Below are positions 12,938-15,501 of a stretch of 15,501 bases of DNA, in pieces. The position numbers were made by a program, and so were the translations under genes. Source of the DNA: Patescibacteria group bacterium (GTDB lineage Bacteria; Patescibacteriota; Gracilibacteria; UM-FILTER-43-11); NCBI GenBank assembly GCA_029260955.1, contig JAJDCF010000069.1, positions 1 to 15,501 of the forward strand, given 5' to 3'. The notes beneath the pieces are model-generated. The model saw only the letters and a program-made list of their open reading frames with translations, ran no database searches and was not told the DNA's origin. The first letter of the stretch is position 1; every line of letters begins with the position of its first letter.

Positions 12938-14104
12938 ATGAAAAGAAGTCGTTTAGAAAACACCGAAGTTATAGCTGAAGAAGATTATTCAGAAAGCCCG
13001 CGAAGCCCACAAGGTCCACAAAGACTAGTTAGGGGCGGGCGTACTTTATTCAGAGCAGTTCTCGGAGTGGCCCTCGCTACTGCCACCCTTAGTGCTTCTG
13101 ACATACCTTTTGGCGAGCGTGAAGCAATGGCACAAGCTTCGACTCCAGCTCCGACTCCAGCACCAAAAAAGCCGCTATATTATAATCATGCCATCAAGTT
13201 GAACAAAGAACTTAATGGCGGAACTAGTGGTCCTATCTTTGGCATTCTGCGAATAGATAACCCAAAATTGTATTATGAGCATGATGTAAAAAAAGGGCTG
13301 AATAAGAAGTTTTTATTTGTTCCAACTCCTTCCATGGCTTTTGGGCTCGCAAGAGATTGCTGGTTAAATGCCAGAAGCCAGGTGTCGCAGGCTAATGATC
13401 GCACCATAAGCCTTCTAAAACTGGATCAAGCAGCTCAGCCTGGTGTGCCAAACCAGAAATACTTAGCATGGGTCCACCACATGAACACGTTAGTTAATAA
13501 TAAAATGTTGAGCAGGTGGCCAGGTATTGCTGCAGAGGCCCTAGCAATCGCAAAAAAAGTCCAGCAACTAGTAACTGATGAAGCGAAGGCGGCCAAAGCT
13601 ATGAAGACCCCATCAGCCGCTCAAGGTCTTGTTTTCCCGGTTAGTCTCATTAAGCTCAAAACTAAAGATCCAAAATTAGCAGCCAAGCATAGTAAAGAGT
13701 TTAAGGATTACGCGAAGATAGAGGCACAACTCAGGCCAGCACCATATGATTGTGACAAAGTTTCACCTGACGAAAACACACCATCCAGTATAAATGAGCT
13801 AGAATCAGCTAAAGCACTCCTGGTATTGGCGGAGCTTCATTTGGCCGCGGCAGTTCAGCGAAAACACCGTTATTCCGCCCTTCAGGCTTGGATGTTAAGA
13901 AACCCAAAGCAAGCTGGAGCAGTAAAAAAGTACGACGGAAGCAAGCATAACGACAAAATTCTGGCTGGCTGGCTGGAACTTGCCCGTCAAAAGCAAGCAA
14001 ATGGTAAAAATGGGGGTGCTATTTTGACCCTCATAGACAATCTTGTTGCTGTTATTAGATTGCAGTCAAAAGATGCAGAATCACTACATCGCTGCAGAAA
14101 CTAA
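12938..14104 (+). CDS. Secreted or membrane-tethered protein of unknown function
   Basis: I do not recognise this 388-aa protein. Residues 1-36 are a charged N-terminal extension, and residues about 37-53 are a hydrophobic segment after an RGGR stretch. A possible signal-peptidase site (AMA, residues 63-65) comes next, then a Thr-Pro-Ala-Pro linker (about 69-78). The remainder is largely helical, Lys- and Ala-rich, with basic isoelectric character and three Cys (DCW, YDC, HRC). Either the N-terminus is a long signal peptide or the protein stays anchored by one helix with its bulk outside. It has its own strong promoter. The ATG at 12938 lies about 16 nt after the predicted start site and no Shine-Dalgarno is present. 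It is followed after 69 bp by the solute-binding lipoprotein gene, which has its own promoter. Confidence 0.8.
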   Translation: MKRSRLENTEVIAEEDYSESPRSPQGPQRLVRGGRTLFRAVLGVALATATLSASDIPFGEREAMAQASTPAPTPAPKKPLYYNHAIKLNKELNGGTSGPIFGILRIDNPKLYYEHDVKKGLNKKFLFVPTPSMAFGLARDCWLNARSQVSQANDRTISLLKLDQAAQPGVPNQKYLAWVHHMNTLVNNKMLSRWPGIAAEALAIAKKVQQLVTDEAKAAKAMKTPSAAQGLVFPVSLIKLKTKDPKLAAKHSKEFKDYAKIEAQLRPAPYDCDKVSPDENTPSSINELESAKALLVLAELHLAAAVQRKHRYSALQAWMLRNPKQAGAVKKYDGSKHNDKILAGWLELARQKQANGKNGGAILTLIDNLVAVIRLQSKDAESLHRCRN

Positions 14105-14118
14105 TAAACTAAAGGAAT

Positions 14119-14147
14119 TTGCCTTCAGCCCTGCTTTCCCGTAAAAT
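14119..14147 (+). promoter_or_regulatory. Promoter for the solute-binding lipoprotein
   Basis: TTGCCT (14119-14124, 4/6), 17-bp spacer, TAAAAT (14142-14147, 5/6). Expected start is near 14154, with a leader of about 20 nt. No Shine-Dalgarno precedes the ATG. Confidence 0.55.
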
Positions 14148-14173
14148 AAATGGCAACCGCGAAACAAAAAAAT

Positions 14174-15501
14174 ATGAAAAAAAATACCATAAGAATTCTG
14201 GCCGTGCTCCTGGTCTTAATGGCACCGCTTCTTTTGTCTGGTTGCAAAAAAAAGTGTCCTAAAGCCACCGAAAACGTCCCAGGAACCAGCGAGTTCCGTG
14301 ATGATTGCCCTTACGAAGAGGCTGACACTGGGCAAGATGGTCTTAAAGAACTCAATCTTTGGGTCGTTTACGACAACACAGATGCTTTTCGCGAACAAGT
14401 TCAGGCTTTTCAGAGCAATTTTCCCGGTGTAGTGGTGCGTACCAAAAAGTTCACCAATCTCGAAGAATACGAAGACCTGGTCATCAACGAAATTGCTGAA
14501 GGAGAAGGTCCTGATGTCTTCATGATTCACAATTCCTGGATGCCAAAGCATAACAAGAAGCTCTACCCACTGCCCCTCGACCAGCCAATTGTCATGAATG
14601 CAGAGCTTTTCCGCCAGACTTTCTTCCAGGCAGCCTCAGATGACCTCATAATTAACGAACAGGTTTACGGAATGCCACTTTCAATCGACAATCTCGCTGT
14701 TTTCTACAACAAGCAGCACTTTAAAGATCTAATTGCAACAAGTGACAAGCCAGGTGCTCTTTGGGAAGAAATTCAGGAGCAAACCACTCAACTTACCAAG
14801 CGCAACAACAGCCCAGAACGCTTTGCACTCACTGGAATTGCCCTTGGTCGTGCCGACAACATTTCCAGCGCTGTCGATATTTTATACAGCATGATGCTTG
14901 AATTTGGCGTTCAGTTTTACGATGAAAAAGAAGAACGAGCTACTTTTGCCACCGGATCAGGTATTGGTCAGGAAAATCCTGGTGTGCAAGCCCTAGAGCT
15001 ATTCACCAGCTTCGGCCTTCCTAGCTACCGCAATTACAGTTGGAACGAATACATCACTGGTTTTGCTCCGGAAGAAAAAGAAATCAATCCATTCGTACGC
15101 GACAAAATCAGCATGATCATCGGTTATCCATATCTTTATAGCGAGATCGAAGCAACCATCCAAGATCAACAAAAGTCAGGTGGCAAGCACATCGATATTG
15201 AAGACGTCGGAATCGCCGCCTTCCCTCAGCTCATCAGCGGCCAGGAGGCCACTAGCCGTGATACTTACGCCAGTTACTTCCCACTTGTTGTCGCTCGCAC
15301 CACTGACATGCCTGCCGAGGCATGGTCTCTCGTTCAATTCTTGACCAGTGCCGACGCACTTCAGACCTACCACAAAATCACCAACAGGCCTACCAGCCGA
15401 AAAGATATGGTTTCTGAGCAGCAAACTGAACCTCTATTTGGCAACTTCGCCTTCCAGGCACCATTTGCAAAAAGCTTCAAAATTTACGATGATGCCGCAT
15501 A
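14174..15501 (+). CDS. Extracellular solute-binding lipoprotein (ABC importer, family 1 type), 3' truncated
   Basis: The frame is open from the ATG at 14174 to the window edge, 442 codons plus two bases (TA), so the stop is not seen. A lipoprotein signal peptide (MKKNTIRILAV, hydrophobic core) ends in the lipobox LLSGC with C24 as the lipidated Cys. The mature part has the periplasmic-binding-protein plan: 'LNLWVVYDNTDAFREQVQAF' early, 'EGEGPDVFMIHNSW', 'YGMPLSIDNLAVFYNKQHF', 'FTSFGLP', and a late 'AWSLVQFLTSADALQTYH' helix. Family 1 proteins deliver sugars or other small solutes to ABC permeases. None is in the window, so the substrate is unassigned; permease genes would be expected to the right. 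It has its own promoter. Confidence 0.9.
   Translation, partial: MKKNTIRILAVLLVLMAPLLLSGCKKKCPKATENVPGTSEFRDDCPYEEADTGQDGLKELNLWVVYDNTDAFREQVQAFQSNFPGVVVRTKKFTNLEEYEDLVINEIAEGEGPDVFMIHNSWMPKHNKKLYPLPLDQPIVMNAELFRQTFFQAASDDLIINEQVYGMPLSIDNLAVFYNKQHFKDLIATSDKPGALWEEIQEQTTQLTKRNNSPERFALTGIALGRADNISSAVDILYSMMLEFGVQFYDEKEERATFATGSGIGQENPGVQALELFTSFGLPSYRNYSWNEYITGFAPEEKEINPFVRDKISMIIGYPYLYSEIEATIQDQQKSGGKHIDIEDVGIAAFPQLISGQEATSRDTYASYFPLVVARTTDMPAEAWSLVQFLTSADALQTYHKITNRPTSRKDMVSEQQTEPLFGNFAFQAPFAKSFKIYDDAA

Overview
The window looks like chromosomal DNA of an uncultivated bacterium of the Candidate Phyla Radiation (Patescibacteria). This is an inference from family resemblance and gene style. The Cys-rich beta-sandwich surface proteins, the membrane-anchored partners with a 'FG-SPPW-NDHMLPG' N-terminus, the beta-CASP metallo-hydrolase, the stand-alone AlkD-like protein and the tight spacing are all familiar there. 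I lean weakly towards a Peregrinibacteria-type lineage, but no rRNA or ribosomal protein is present to settle it. Fourteen complete or 3'-complete genes end in TAA (10) or TAG (4), none in TGA. Almost no start codon has a Shine-Dalgarno sequence, and several promoters sit so close to the ATG that the mRNA should be leaderless or nearly so.

Layout. (1) 1-4950, plus strand: a duplicated surface module. A 5'-truncated secreted protein (A1) ends at a strong terminator. A near-consensus promoter then drives B1 (membrane-anchored, with a long Pro/Gln tail), A2 (secreted, 18 Cys) and B2 (membrane-anchored, short tail), spaced 7-10 bp apart. A proteins have no membrane anchor of their own and B proteins have a C-terminal helix, so B may hold A at the surface. 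(2) 4950-5334: a ribbon-helix-helix regulator preceded by four repeats phased at exactly 11 bp. (3) 5329-11994, minus strand, transcribed right to left: alkD-like, cysS, a 112-aa unknown, pdxT, prs, gap and a beta-CASP hydrolase. Promoters are visible before cysS and prs, with a weaker candidate before the 112-aa gene. A second 11-bp-phased array (TGTGCA) lies upstream of cysS. (4) 12016-15501, plus strand: a family 2 glycosyltransferase with an apparently leaderless start, a secreted protein of unknown function, and a lipoprotein solute-binding protein cut by the right edge.

How the genes fit. prs, gap and the beta-CASP gene probably form one transcript joining PRPP synthesis, glycolysis and RNA processing. 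The two ends of the window both carry envelope proteins. No mobile element, CRISPR array, tRNA or rRNA was seen, and no stretch over 300 bases lacks a gene.
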